Assembly: GCA_019752375.1 (NCBI GenBank)
Contig: JAIEMG010000045.1
Location: 1 to 64,000, forward strand
DNA length: 64,000 nt
Direction of reading: 5' to 3'
Source: Gemmataceae bacterium
GTDB lineage: Bacteria > Planctomycetota > Planctomycetia > Gemmatales > Gemmataceae
Shown here piece after piece: positions 27,480 to 36,647 of this stretch. Below the pieces are notes generated by a model. It saw only the letters and a program-made list of their open reading frames with translations. It did not search any database and was not told the origin of the DNA. Within the stretch, counting starts at the first letter, position 1. Each line of letters begins with the position of its first letter. A program made the position numbers and the translations under genes.

Positions 27480-28095
27480 CGTCCGTTTACGATGTCAGGC
27501 CGCCCTCGTCGGCACGGCCTCCATGGAGACGGGCGATGCTGATCGTTGTCAGCCACGTTGTCGAACACGGGATGGTGACGTACAAAGGCCTGCCGGCCCC
27601 GCTGATCTGCGACTTCCGTCTGATGTCCCATCCAGGTGTCGATCAACCGTTGATCGACGCTTTTCGCTGCGCAGTTGCTGGCAAACGAGTGACGCAACAA
27701 ATGCCAGCCAAGCAGCACCTTCCACTTCGAGTCATCGACCGCCGTCCGAAAGCCCTTCGCCACCATCTGGACATTTACTGGCTTGCCCGTGCATGCGCCG
27801 ACGGTATGCTGGCCGCCCGGACATGAGGCTATCCACTCCTGCATGACCGCCTTGAGCGGCACCGCCATCGGCACGGACCGAAACGTCAACCCCATGGACC
27901 GGTCCCGCTTTTTTTCCGGGTCGTCACGCATCCGACTGCGAAGTCAAAGTCTTCAATACGCGAACGCAGCATCTCCGACCGACGGGCGCCGGTGTTCGCT
28001 GCCGTGCAGAACATGATGTAGATGTACCGAGCATGTGCATGGACACGGACGTGGTCGAGAAGTTCCTCGATTTCCGCCAGGTTCAGGAAGAGAGA
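27480..28095 (-). pseudogene. Tyrosine recombinase fragment, frameshifted
   Basis: The minus strand encodes LAEIEELLDHVRVHAHARYI, then FCTAANTGARRSEMLRSRIE (catalytic Arg region) in one frame. It continues in another frame with LTFRSVPMAVPLKAVMQEWI and GWHLLRHSFASNCAAKSVDQ (HxxR) and WMGHQT. The two frames meet at a T7 run near 27910, so a homopolymer indel broke the gene. The N-terminal half is missing and is replaced by IS630 sequence. Confidence 0.75.
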
Positions 28096-28370
28096 ACCAT
28101 CCCAGCTCACCAGCAACTTCTTCCCCGTTTGCACCAGCAAGTGTTTCAGGAAGACCACGCTTTCCGAACTCGACAGCCCTTCCCGACGGACCAAGGTATA
28201 CAGATTTCCCGCCGGCGTGACTCCCGCCATCATCGACAGGTGGTCGCGTGTCAACCGTTTGTCAATGACCGGGGTCTGCCCCTTCGGTCCATACGTCCGG
28301 ACCACGCCCGGCAACAAGTAAAGGCCCGGTTCGTCCGCGGAGTTGCTCCGGGGTGAATTGGCGTCGTGGC
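28096..28370 (-). mobile_element. IS630-family transposase fragment
   Basis: LLPGVVRTYGPKGQTPVIDK, then LTRDHLSMMAGVTPAGNLYT and KKLLVSWDG are the middle of an IS630/DDE_3 transposase. The fragment begins without a start and fuses in frame with the recombinase remnant after WDG (about 28097). No terminal repeats were found. Confidence 0.7.
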
Positions 28371-28467
28371 ATGGTGCATCCTGCGCTGGAGGGAGCGGGA
28401 AACGGCCTGTCGAACTTCTCCGGCGGACTCTAGCAAATCAACTTGGCATTACAAAGCAGTTCATGAC

Positions 28468-29742
28468 CTCATTGACCAGGGCTATTCGGTTATTGAGACT
28501 GCGGGAGATCGAGAAGATCAACGGCCTCGGCGGGGTGTGCGTTGAGCCGGCGTATGGCGGCCGCGTGGCTGGGAGCGTCCACGCCCGCCAACCGATGGAT
28601 GACGGTGTTGCGCATGGCGGCGAACACCTGAGGGGCCGAACCCTTGCGCACCCCGCAGGCGTCCTCCCCCAGCGTTACGTCGCGCACATAATGCAGCCCG
28701 TTCTCGATCCCCCAGTGTCCGCGCACCAGTCCCGCCAGACATTCCGCGTCGGCCTCTTCCGGTGTCAGGCTGGTCATCCCGTAGACCACCTCCACCGTCG
28801 TCTCCCTCTTCACGGTTCGCTCCCGCGTGATCTCCAACCCCTGCGCCAGCCCCGGCCACTTCTGGTGCACCGTCAGGATCGCGGTCGTCCGTACCGTCCG
28901 CTTCTCCACCCGCCCGTGCCCCTTCTCCACACGGGTATGGACCCGCTCGGACGAAGGCGGTGGAACGTCAGGGGGAAAAAGCCGCCGCCATATTCTGGGC
29001 GGCGGCCTCAAAGCCGAAGCCGGCGGCGATGTCTCTCTCCAGACCCAACTGGTTGCCCTTGACGGTGAACAGGTAGTCGCCGCCTTGCTCGACAATCTTC
29101 GCGCACAGGTCACGCTGGCAGAACATCGCGTCGCCGAGGATGACCTTCCCCTGGAGCGGCAGGATGCCCAGCAGCTCCAGGGCGGCCTTGTGCTCGTTGG
29201 TCTTGGCATCGACCTTGATCTGGGCGAGGACGGCGTGGTGCTGGTGGGCATAGGCGGCGACCAGGTGTTGCCCGGGCATCTCACCATCACGGCTACCGCA
29301 CAACGTCTTGCCATCGAGAGAAACCGGCTGCAGGTCGGCTGCCGCGGCAGGGGGCAGGCGGGAGGCGACCCAGCAGGATAGCGCGGTCTCGAACGCGGGA
29401 GCGTCGAGGCGGCCGAACAGGTCGCACAAGCAAGAGGGGGCGGGCGTCTTGCCGCGCAGGAATCCCAGCGCATGGGCCAACTCGACGCCATGGTCGCGGC
29501 CGAATTGGGCGATGGGTCCCTTGCAGCCGCGGAGCATGGCGAGGACGGTCAAAGCGAGGATTGCCAGCAACGGGTGCCGCCGGCCGTGCCGGCTGCGGGG
29601 ATCAGGCACTTCGGCGAGCACATCCAACAGGGAAAGCGGGGCCATCGAGGGAACCTCCGGTCAGGGTGGGCGCGGCTGCCTCCTCTACTCAATCCCTCCT
29701 TCCCTGCCAATCTCAATCAGCGAATAGCCCTGCCTCATTGAC
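28468..29742. mobile_element. Complete ISAs1-family insertion sequence with target duplication
   Basis: The element spans 28478-29732 (1255 bp). Terminal inverted repeats of 22 bp begin CAGGGCTATTCG at both ends (28478-28499 and 29711-29732, two mismatches). CCTCATTGAC is present at 28468-28477 and 29733-29742, a perfect 10-bp target duplication. It is thus a recent, intact insertion. It separates mobile debris from the tRNA-Pro gene. Confidence 0.92.
28490..29645 (-). CDS. ISAs1-family transposase in two frames
   Basis: The first frame (29645-28968, 225 residues) holds the first two catalytic acids in SLDGKTLCGS and ILGDAMFCQRDL. It ends at TGA in the context TTT TCC CCC TGA C. The second frame, shifted +1, carries GRVEKRTVRTTAIL, GHWGIENGLHYVRD (third acid) and LGEDACGVRKG to the stop at 28490. 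Together they give about 385 residues, normal for the family. The shift may be programmed at CCC-TGA-C, or it may be a mutation. Confidence 0.85.
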
Positions 29743-29799
29743 GATTCGCCCTGGGGTTGCGATTGACATTTTGGGACGCGACTCTACGATTATGCAGGA

Positions 29800-29880
<81 letters not shown>

Positions 29881-30063
29881 TTACGACAAGTCGGTTGGGA
29901 ATTGTCAGGTTTCCCGTCAGGATTCACAGCGCTAGACGGACGAATCCTGACGTTCATCCCGAAGAGAAAAGTGCGGGCGAGGGGCTGGCAGATGCCACTC
30001 CAACACAGCCCCCCGCCTCGCGGTGCATCTCGGCAAGATTCTTTCTTGACTGGAGGTGCATCC

Positions 30064-31161
30064 GTGCCACGATCCCCCAAACCCTTCCCCTGGCGCGACG
30101 GCTGGTACACCGACGCAGGCGGCACGCGCACGTTCCTGCTGCCCCGAACCGCCAGCCGCAGGGACGCCGAAGCCGAACTCCGCAAGCTGCTTGACGAGCG
30201 GGAACAGAGCGGCTCCATCATCAATCCGAACCTGACTGTGGCCGAGTTGTCGGCCCTCTTTCTGGAGATGGTCCAAGCCGAGAAAGCCCCGACCACCTAC
30301 CTCACTTACCAGCGGTGGCTCACCGAGTTCAGCAAGGAACACGGTGCGAAGTTGGTGCGGCGCGTCACCCGCCACGACGCCCAGCGGTTCAAGGCCAAGG
30401 TGATGAAGGCCATCAACCCTCGCACGGACAAGCCCTACAAGCCGAAGACCGTCAACCACGCCCTGATCGCCCTGAAGCGCTGCTGGAATTGGGCCAAGGA
30501 CGCCGAACTCATCACCTGCCGAAACCCGTTCGCGGGCATCCCCATGCTTCCTGCCGATGGACGGCAGCGGATCGCCACGGACGACGAGTTTCGGGCGCTG
30601 CTGCGGCACAGTGACGCCCTGTTCCGCCAGGTGTTGCTGTGCTTCCGCTACCTGCCGATCCGCCCGCAAGACTTGCGAACGCTCCAGTGGGAAGGCCAGA
30701 ACTACGTCGATTTCACCAACCACTGCTGGGTGATCCGCAGGCACAAGACCTACCTAACCAGCAAGCAGAAGAAAGCACGAATTATCCTGATGCCGCCGCC
30801 TGTCGAGAACCTGCTGTTGTGGCGGAAAAAGAACTACCCCGACAGCACCCACGTCTTCTTGAACGAGGACGGCAACCCCTGGAAGAAGGACGCCCTGTGC
30901 CTCCGAATGCGGCGGTTGCGCGAACGGGCGGGCATCAAGGCCGACGCCAACGGCGAGGAGTTCGTCCTGTACACCAACCGCCACACCTACTGCACACGGT
31001 CGGCGGCGGTGATGAGCGGCCCCGAACTCCAGGCGCTCGCGGGGCACTCCGAGTACCGCACGACCGAACGCTACGTTCACCTGGCCCAGCAGAAGAAGTT
31101 GCTCGCGGACGCCGCAGGCAAGGCAGCCGAGGCGATGCGGCTTCACAGCCCAGGCAAGTGA
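30064..31161 (+). CDS. Tyrosine-type site-specific integrase
   Basis: 365 residues from a GTG at 30064 preceded by GGAGGTGCATCC. An N-terminal SAM-like domain (about 60-160) is followed by the catalytic domain: YLPIRPQDLRTLQW (Arg), HKTYLTSKQKKAR (Lys), then TNRHTYCTRSA, AGHSEYRTTERYVHL (His and nucleophile Tyr). The usual HxLRH reads as a diverged TNRHTYCTR. Located beside tRNA-Pro and followed by a convergent excisionase-like gene overlapping its end by 19 bp. Confidence 0.9.
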   Translation: MPRSPKPFPWRDGWYTDAGGTRTFLLPRTASRRDAEAELRKLLDEREQSGSIINPNLTVAELSALFLEMVQAEKAPTTYLTYQRWLTEFSKEHGAKLVRRVTRHDAQRFKAKVMKAINPRTDKPYKPKTVNHALIALKRCWNWAKDAELITCRNPFAGIPMLPADGRQRIATDDEFRALLRHSDALFRQVLLCFRYLPIRPQDLRTLQWEGQNYVDFTNHCWVIRRHKTYLTSKQKKARIILMPPPVENLLLWRKKNYPDSTHVFLNEDGNPWKKDALCLRMRRLRERAGIKADANGEEFVLYTNRHTYCTRSAAVMSGPELQALAGHSEYRTTERYVHLAQQKKLLADAAGKAAEAMRLHSPGK

Positions 31162-32018
31162 CGCTGGATCAAATCGCGCAGTTGCGACTTGGGCGGGATG
31201 CTAGGCGTCCCGCCCTTTCTCGCTTCCAGCCAGGCCACCAGGTCTTTCCGCTGAATCCGCCAGACAGGACGGGCCTCACTGCCGATGTTGGCGGCTGGGA
31301 GTTCCCTGGCGTAAATCTTGCGGCGCAGATAGGACTCGGACAGGGACGTAAGGATCGCCACATCTTTCACGGTCAGGTACTCGGCCCGTTGGAGGTCGTG
31401 GCAAGCGCCGTCATGCCCAGCAGGGGCCACTGGCAACTTCGCCGTCGAACGCCCCCTGCCGACATGCCGTTGCCCCTGGTTTAGTTCTGCGGCCAGATCA
31501 TCACCAGTGGGATCGTCCGCAGCCTGGTACGGAACTTTGATTTCAACGGTGACGATGGTATCGGCGTGGTCGCCGCCGTGCCGAACGTCGAGAACATGAA
31601 TCAGTTCAAAGCCCCGCTCCGTGCCCAGGCCGCTTGAGTTCCGCCCGCAGCAAATGGCCAAACCGCCTGGCACGATCTTCTTAACCGCCACGGCCTTGAC
31701 CTGCCAAGTGTCGGCAGTGGTGCTGTCCGCGCCCCTGCCGTCGTCGTTGATCGAGCGAAGTCTGCTGGTCTGGTCGAGAATGATCCCCTGCAACGACTCG
31801 TCGGCAAATCTGCCAAGGAAGTCGGCGGCTTCGCCGTGGTGCCGAGGCTTCAGGTCGTTGCGATGCTCGGCAGGACTCCTCTGACCTGCAAACGGGTCGG
31901 CCCAGCCCTGGCCTTTGCCCACGAACAGGCGCAGCAGTTCGGCAATCGGCAGTATCCGAAGAGTATCAGCGTTGGGCACGGCCCAAGCGCAGTGAAGGAC
32001 AGGTGGAGACACGGCCAA
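31143..32018 (-). CDS. Methyltransferase-like domain fused to excisionase-type HTH
   Basis: 291 residues. Residues about 14-165 align by memory with phage adenine-methylase-like proteins: PNADTLRILPIAELLRLFVG, GWADPFAG, VPGGLAICCGRNSSG, DTIVTVEIKV. The catalytic DPPY position reads LDQTSR, so methyl transfer is unlikely. Residues about 218-275 are an excisionase/AlpA-like helix-turn-helix (YLTVKDVAILTSLSESYLRR, then VWRIQRKDLVAWLEAR). Being next to the integrase, it is probably its recombination directionality factor. The middle segment is low in structure. Confidence 0.65.
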   Translation of the reverse strand: MAVSPPVLHCAWAVPNADTLRILPIAELLRLFVGKGQGWADPFAGQRSPAEHRNDLKPRHHGEAADFLGRFADESLQGIILDQTSRLRSINDDGRGADSTTADTWQVKAVAVKKIVPGGLAICCGRNSSGLGTERGFELIHVLDVRHGGDHADTIVTVEIKVPYQAADDPTGDDLAAELNQGQRHVGRGRSTAKLPVAPAGHDGACHDLQRAEYLTVKDVAILTSLSESYLRRKIYARELPAANIGSEARPVWRIQRKDLVAWLEARKGGTPSIPPKSQLRDLIQRHLPGL

Positions 32019-32552
32019 CCTCGCAGCTTGTTGCGTTCATCCCTGCATCTACGGTACTACGGGTTGAGACTTTGGTAAGCGGATTCCACGTCCTGCTCTA
32101 CTTGGGCAAGAAGAACCGCGTTATCTTGTCCAAACTGAAGTCCTGGTACAGTTCCCACAAGCTACGGCCACCGCCTTCGCCTCGCCTGGTACAATGGAAT
32201 CCGTTGATCCCGTTCGGGGTTGGGCCTATCGGTTCGACCAGGGCGTAGCAGGCGGTTCAATCTCAAGGGAGTCGCCGTTAGCAACCGAAAAGAAAAAGCC
32301 CCTCCGAAACGATCAGAGGGGCGATATAAGACCCACTCTTATATAGCGGGGCTGCTCCCTTACGCTTCCCCCGTCACTATCTCCTCGAATGGAGGATTCT
32401 TGCCAACGCAACCTTCGGCAGTCTCGACACCGCACTCGCTCCACTCAGAAGTCGCTGGGTCGAACACCTGTATCTCGGCGTACACCGAAGGCGGGGATGC
32501 TTCTTTGACCAGTCGCGGTATTCTTTAGTGGCAGCCGACTCTTGTTGGATGG
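32019..32552. other. Intergenic tract with remnants
   Basis: No convincing gene. A minus-strand open stretch ending at 32360 encodes VYAEIQVFDPATSEWSECGV with a possible GTG start at 32485 (41 codons) and may be a broken small gene. GGTACAATGGAATCC at 32188-32202 is a minus-strand match to the island's recurrent CATTGTACC motif. GTTCGACCAGGGCGTAGCAG (32232-32251) recurs at 32931-32950. Confidence 0.4.
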
Positions 32553-32747
32553 TCATTCTTCAACCTCTTCATTGCCATGTTCATTCAGACTCTCCAGTTT
32601 GTCCGTCCACCATTCGTTAGCGGCTTCCCGCGACTCTTCTTTCGTCGCACTAACTTCCAGAGCCTTGCAGGAAACGCTGTAGGTTTTGCCCTTATAGCGT
32701 TTCCGCCACCGATGGCCAGCTTGATCCCATGTCATCAAATAGTTCAT
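32553..32747 (-). CDS. Stand-alone integrase-arm-like small protein
   Basis: 64 residues from MNYLMTWDQAGHRW at 32747 (AAAGGAAA upstream; an ATG at 32768 is also possible). RWRKRYKGKTYSVSCKALEV, then TKEESREAANEWWTDKLESL matches the N-terminal arm/AP2-like DNA-binding part of planctomycete integrases, but no catalytic domain follows. It is either a truncated integrase or a free DNA-binding protein. Confidence 0.55.
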   Translation of the reverse strand: MNYLMTWDQAGHRWRKRYKGKTYSVSCKALEVSATKEESREAANEWWTDKLESLNEHGNEEVEE

Positions 32748-33057
32748 TTGGGTTTCCTTTTCGATCATCTGCCCTTATATTACTTCGGATTTTCAGTTTG
32801 GTAAAAGCCAAGGTCGGAAAACTGGTCGATCAGTCGGCGCAAACAACGGCACCTGCCCTGGCTGCCCTCGCCTTTTACAACAGAATCCGCCGTTCCCGTT
32901 CGACGTTGCGTAGTGGCCACTGGTCGTCGCGTTCGACCAGGGCGTAGCAGAAGGGCATAGGCGAGCGGGTTTTGCCTTCCGTGGCCTTCCGCAGGCGCAG
33001 CACTTGTGGGTTCTCATGGTTTAAGTCGGATACACTGCCCTGCTCTGGACGCAAGCT

Positions 33058-33387
33058 TCATTTCCTTTTCGCTATCGCCGTTTCGCTGAACTTACCTGCT
33101 AACTCACGGCGCGCAGCCACGCAATGGTTGTAAAAGGCGACGAGAAACCGATGGTCATAAGCTACGCATTGCTGTACACCAGCCACGTCTTCCACATCGA
33201 CGGGTGTAGCGCACTGGCAAGGCTTGCAGACCACATAGGGCTGCTGGAACACCGTTCGGTAATCGACTTGAACATCAGCCTTCTGGTTGCAGGTCGGGCA
33301 TATCGCAACCGCGTGCAGGTGATACTTTGCCTGGCAATAATCACAAAGCCCCTTTTTGCCGCACACACATTGAAAGTCAACACGCAT
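33058..33387 (-). CDS. Cysteine-rich zinc-ribbon-like protein
   Basis: 109 residues, ATG with GAGGTG upstream. Cysteine pairs CVCGKKGLCDYC, CPTCNQK and CKPCQC are spaced like zinc ribbons. The C-terminus is basic. No family recognised. Part of a minus-strand run of small genes. Confidence 0.6.
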   Translation of the reverse strand: MRVDFQCVCGKKGLCDYCQAKYHLHAVAICPTCNQKADVQVDYRTVFQQPYVVCKPCQCATPVDVEDVAGVQQCVAYDHRFLVAFYNHCVAARRELAGKFSETAIAKRK

Positions 33388-33402
33388 TCTTCACCTCGTT
33401 TC

Positions 33403-33669
33403 CTATTCTGGCTGTAACAAAGTAGCGTCGGCGCTGAACCTAATGCGATTACGGGACCATTTGAAGACAGCAAGGACACCATCGACATTCCGCAAGATTA
33501 CCGTGCTGACTGGTCCACCTTTCCGCACCGCGTAGTTATGTCGAATTATCTCGCTTCGCGTCCTATACGGCACATCAGCATTGGCACCGAATCGTTGAAA
33601 ATAGAGACGACACGCTTCGTTATAAACGTCGTCGTCATCACCCCAGCAGACTTGATCTGGCTTATTCAT
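33403..33669 (-). CDS. Hypothetical small protein
   Basis: 88 residues from MNKPDQVCWGDDDDVYNEAC at 33669, with AAGGGGA upstream. Acidic N-terminus; the second half has predicted strands (TVILRNVDGVLAVFKWSRNR). Its start is 42 bp downstream of the stop of the disrupted Dam gene. Not recognised. Confidence 0.55.
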   Translation of the reverse strand: MNKPDQVCWGDDDDVYNEACRLYFQRFGANADVPYRTRSEIIRHNYAVRKGGPVSTVILRNVDGVLAVFKWSRNRIRFSADATLLQPE

Positions 33670-33710
33670 TGGAGTCCCCTTCGTTGATGACAAACTGTGC
33701 GCTCTAAGCA

Positions 33711-34553
33711 TCAAGAGTTACACCAGACGCATTCCGTCATTTTCCTCTTGCTCTCGCCGCTGGCGGCATTGTTAGGCAACTCGAAGGCGTGGCGGTTCCA
33801 ACCAGCCAGCTTCTCTTGGTAGAGCGACGAGTCGTAGCCGCTGAGCATGACCTTGCCCTTGACCGCCTTCACCACGTCCAGTAGCTCCGCGTGCTGGTCC
33901 CTGGTCATTTCGTGGCTGTAGACCTGGGGCGCGGTTCGGGTTTCATTCAGGTAGGGCGGATCGAGGTAGAAGCAGGTGTTCGGCCCGTCCTGCTGCTGGA
34001 TGACTTCCTTGGCGTCCTTCGGGCCGACGATCACTACCCGCTTTAGCCGTTCGTGGACGGCGGGCAGACCTTCCACCGCCGTCAACCAGGCCGACGCCTG
34101 TTCGTTCATGCCACGGCGGGTCGGTTGCGGGTGATCGGGGCGAAGCTGTCCATTCGGCCCGCAAGGGACTGGCGGCAACGGATGAAGAAGCAAACCGCCC
34201 GATCCACTGGACAGGCCAGGTCTTCGCCATTCTGCGCTTCGTGCCAATGGGCCTCGGAGAACGGCGCGGCCTGGACCCGCCTGTGGAACTTCCTGAAGGC
34301 GGCTTCGTCGGCCATGACCTTCCAGAAGTTCAGCAAGTCGCCGTCCAGGTCGTTGACGACCTCGGACACGCCCTCTCGATTCTTCGCCAGTAGGACGGCC
34401 AGCCCACCCGAACGGCTCGACATAGTGCAGGTGCGGCGGCATGAGCGATACGATCCAACGGGCGAGCTTGCCGTTGAAAGCGCCTTTGCCGCCGTGCCAT
34501 TTCAGGGGGCCGTTCAGAGGCTTCCTGGCCTTTGTCCGTGTTGACGTCTTCAT
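33711..34553 (-). pseudogene. Dam-type (D12 class) adenine methylase with two compensating frameshifts
   Basis: N-terminal PLKWHGGKGAFNGKLARWIV (SAM-binding GGK) and C-terminal CFYLDPPYLNETRTAPQVYS (catalytic DPPY) are in one frame. The middle third reads as family-like protein only in another frame (GGLAVLLAKNREGVSEVVND, WHEAQNGEDLACP). The breaks lie near 34415 (G-rich run) and 34125. The two shifts cancel, so a full-length 280-residue product would be made with a scrambled centre. The start overlaps the stop of the upstream gene (ATGA). Confidence 0.75.
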
Positions 34554-35233
34554 TCGTGCCCCGCTCCTTCCAGGCCGCGATCCACTGTGCCGTCATCACG
34601 CGCGAAGTCGTAGTAACGAGAAGTGTGCTGCTCGTCTTCATAGCGGAGGGCATCGCCCCTCATTTCAGCGAACACACCGCTCTCCAGGATCATCGTGGCA
34701 ACCCATCGCTCATTCTTTGGATAAACTGCCTGCAACCACTTGATCGTCTCCTCGATGATCTGCCTTGGCGTCTTGGGTATATCCTTCAGCGGATCATCCT
34801 GCTCCGTCATGCTGGTCGGCTTCGGGAAGCCCCAGGCAACCGCCTGGGCGTCAGCGGCAGCTTCGGCTTCGTCGCCGCCCCTCGCACCGTCCAGACCATG
34901 CCCCAGCCAACTATGGCCGATTTCGTGAGCGATGACGAAGACCGCGTTGCCCCTGGGCATGTCCATCAGTTGCTCGGACAGGAAAACGACCCGCAGGCAA
35001 GCGAAGCCTTCCTTGAATTCGGTGGGGTGAACCCACACATCAAAGAACTCTCCCCACTGGCCGCTGCCGCCGACGAGGACGTGATTGGTGTCGTCCAGCA
35101 GCCAATCGCGGACTTCATCGGGCAGGCGATGGACAACCTCTGCGGCCAGGGCACGCAGATCGTGCTGCCCTTCCTTCGGTCGAGCCACATCGCCGTGGTA
35201 GTTCAGGGCTTCATAAACTGATGAAAGTGTCAT
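34550..35233 (-). CDS. HExxH zinc metallopeptidase-like protein
   Basis: 227 residues, ATG with AAAGGAAT upstream. VFVIAHEIGHSWLGHG gives HEIGH, and EAEAAADAQAVAWG supplies the downstream glutamate, as in ImmA/IrrE-type peptidases. Such proteins often cleave repressors of mobile elements; no repressor is adjacent. Translationally coupled to the Dam remnant. Confidence 0.65.
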   Translation of the reverse strand: MTLSSVYEALNYHGDVARPKEGQHDLRALAAEVVHRLPDEVRDWLLDDTNHVLVGGSGQWGEFFDVWVHPTEFKEGFACLRVVFLSEQLMDMPRGNAVFVIAHEIGHSWLGHGLDGARGGDEAEAAADAQAVAWGFPKPTSMTEQDDPLKDIPKTPRQIIEETIKWLQAVYPKNERWVATMILESGVFAEMRGDALRYEDEQHTSRYYDFARDDGTVDRGLEGAGHE

Positions 35234-35293
35234 AACAGCCCATTCCTTTCAAACACAACATCCTGCCGCCACAGCACGCCTTCGGTCGAACCC

Positions 35294-35998
35294 CTACGCC
35301 GACCGTGACGGTGGGCGCTCGCATCGCTCATCACCCGACGGGGCGTCGGAGTTCTCCCTGATGCGTTCGTTCAGGCTCGTTTCGCTAATCGTTGTTATCC
35401 GTTGATAGAAGTCGCGCAACGCGGCTACCACCGTCTCTTCTTCAATACGGTAATACCGTAATACGTCATCGAACGTTGCCCATGCCCGCAAACGAGGACA
35501 TGATTGACCGCCCGCAACACTGCCTTCTATCCACTCCGAGAACGGTAGCTTGAGGTAGGAAGCACGCTTTCCCCGCTTGATGCCAGCACAACATATCCTT
35601 AGTTGGTTTTCCGCATGGTATTGCAGCGTGAGAGTGTCTCGGATAACCTCGCTACTTGCCGCGTCTCTTATCCATGCCTCGCTCACAACTACATACTCCT
35701 TCACTCCTCCTACAATCCGCAAACGCTGCAACGCAAACCACTGGCTAAGCTCAGCCATCGGATTCCCTATATGCTCTCGCACATCAGGGCACCAGAAATC
35801 AACCCCGCTATGTTGCGGTTGCGGTGAGACAACACAGGGCACAACTCTTTTCTCTTCCATCCATATTACCTTCGCAGCTTCCTGCACCCGTACAATCTCA
35901 GCCCAGAGACCATTTGTCAGAATATCTGTACAGAGGCTCTTGCCGAAGATGGCAGAGTACCGTTCACCCATTGCGACTCGCTGTTTGTGTGACAACAT
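35294..35998 (-). CDS. Hypothetical protein
   Basis: 234 residues. Contains EEKRVVPCVVSPQPQHSGVD, then FWCPDVREHIGNPMAELSQW and a C-terminal charged tail (DAPSGDERCERPPS). Probably soluble. I do not recognise the family. Confidence 0.6.
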   Translation of the reverse strand: MLSHKQRVAMGERYSAIFGKSLCTDILTNGLWAEIVRVQEAAKVIWMEEKRVVPCVVSPQPQHSGVDFWCPDVREHIGNPMAELSQWFALQRLRIVGGVKEYVVVSEAWIRDAASSEVIRDTLTLQYHAENQLRICCAGIKRGKRASYLKLPFSEWIEGSVAGGQSCPRLRAWATFDDVLRYYRIEEETVVAALRDFYQRITTISETSLNERIRENSDAPSGDERCERPPSRSA

Positions 35999-36288
35999 TA
36001 CTTCTAAGTTCCTGTTCTTGTGTAGCGGTTCGACTCACCCATTCTGAATTGGCGTAACTCTATTACCTCTGTGGGGGATCGAACCCCGCAAGCCAACGTG
36101 GTCGGAACGGCATTAACCCCGATTACAGGTGCAGGACCACACGGGACGGGAATACAAATGGGGAGTGCAACCCACCTACACTTTCCCGCGAGTGCCAAAT
36201 CTCCAAGACGGAGCAAAAACACTCGATGCCGCTCGGCACACCGACCACGCCAGCCGCCGCTCCAGTCAGCGACAGAGGCCGCTGCCTT
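35999..36288. other. Intergenic stretch
   Basis: No supported gene. GGGGGATCGAACCCC at 36073-36087 resembles a tRNA T arm read from the minus strand, but no matching D or acceptor arms fit. Confidence 0.4.
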
Positions 36289-36525
36289 CTATTGCGAATG
36301 TCTGGCATTGCGGTCGATAAGCTGGAAGAACGTTCTGAAGTCCTGGGCTTGTGCGATGCAAGCAGCAAGCACCTCATCATCGACCATGCGCTCCTGACAT
36401 CGATTACAGGTTATGTAAGCCTCGATGATAAGATCATCTGGCATCAGGTCGATGAAGTGAGTAGGCGCGGCACCATGTTGCCGATGACATTCCCGTAACT
36501 GCTCTGCAAGTTCATGTTTGTTCAT
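36289..36525 (-). CDS. Hypothetical small protein with CxxC
   Basis: 78 residues from MNKHELAEQLRECHRQHGAA at 36525, with AAGGAGAAA upstream. CNRCQERMVDDEVLAACIAQ contains a single CxxC. Acidic and helical. Function unknown. Confidence 0.6.
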   Translation of the reverse strand: MNKHELAEQLRECHRQHGAAPTHFIDLMPDDLIIEAYITCNRCQERMVDDEVLAACIAQAQDFRTFFQLIDRNARHSQ

Positions 36526-36647
36526 TGGTACTTTCTCCTTGGCGATTCCGTGCGGCAGGTGCGCTGCCGCTTTCACTTGTCTGGCGTCTATTGGTCGGTA
36601 GGAACACCACCAGAAACCCGATTCCTGGCAGGGTGTCATTCGGCCAC

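Noticed and set aside
32220-32528. 102-codon plus-strand frame
   Set aside because: No ribosome-binding site or domain; arginine/serine-rich like a shadow frame.
36066-36092. T-arm-like sequence GGGGTTCGATCCCC on the minus strand, with ACAGAGG after it
   Set aside because: No matching 5' acceptor strand at the right distance, and not related to the tRNA-Pro end, so not called as tRNA or attachment site.
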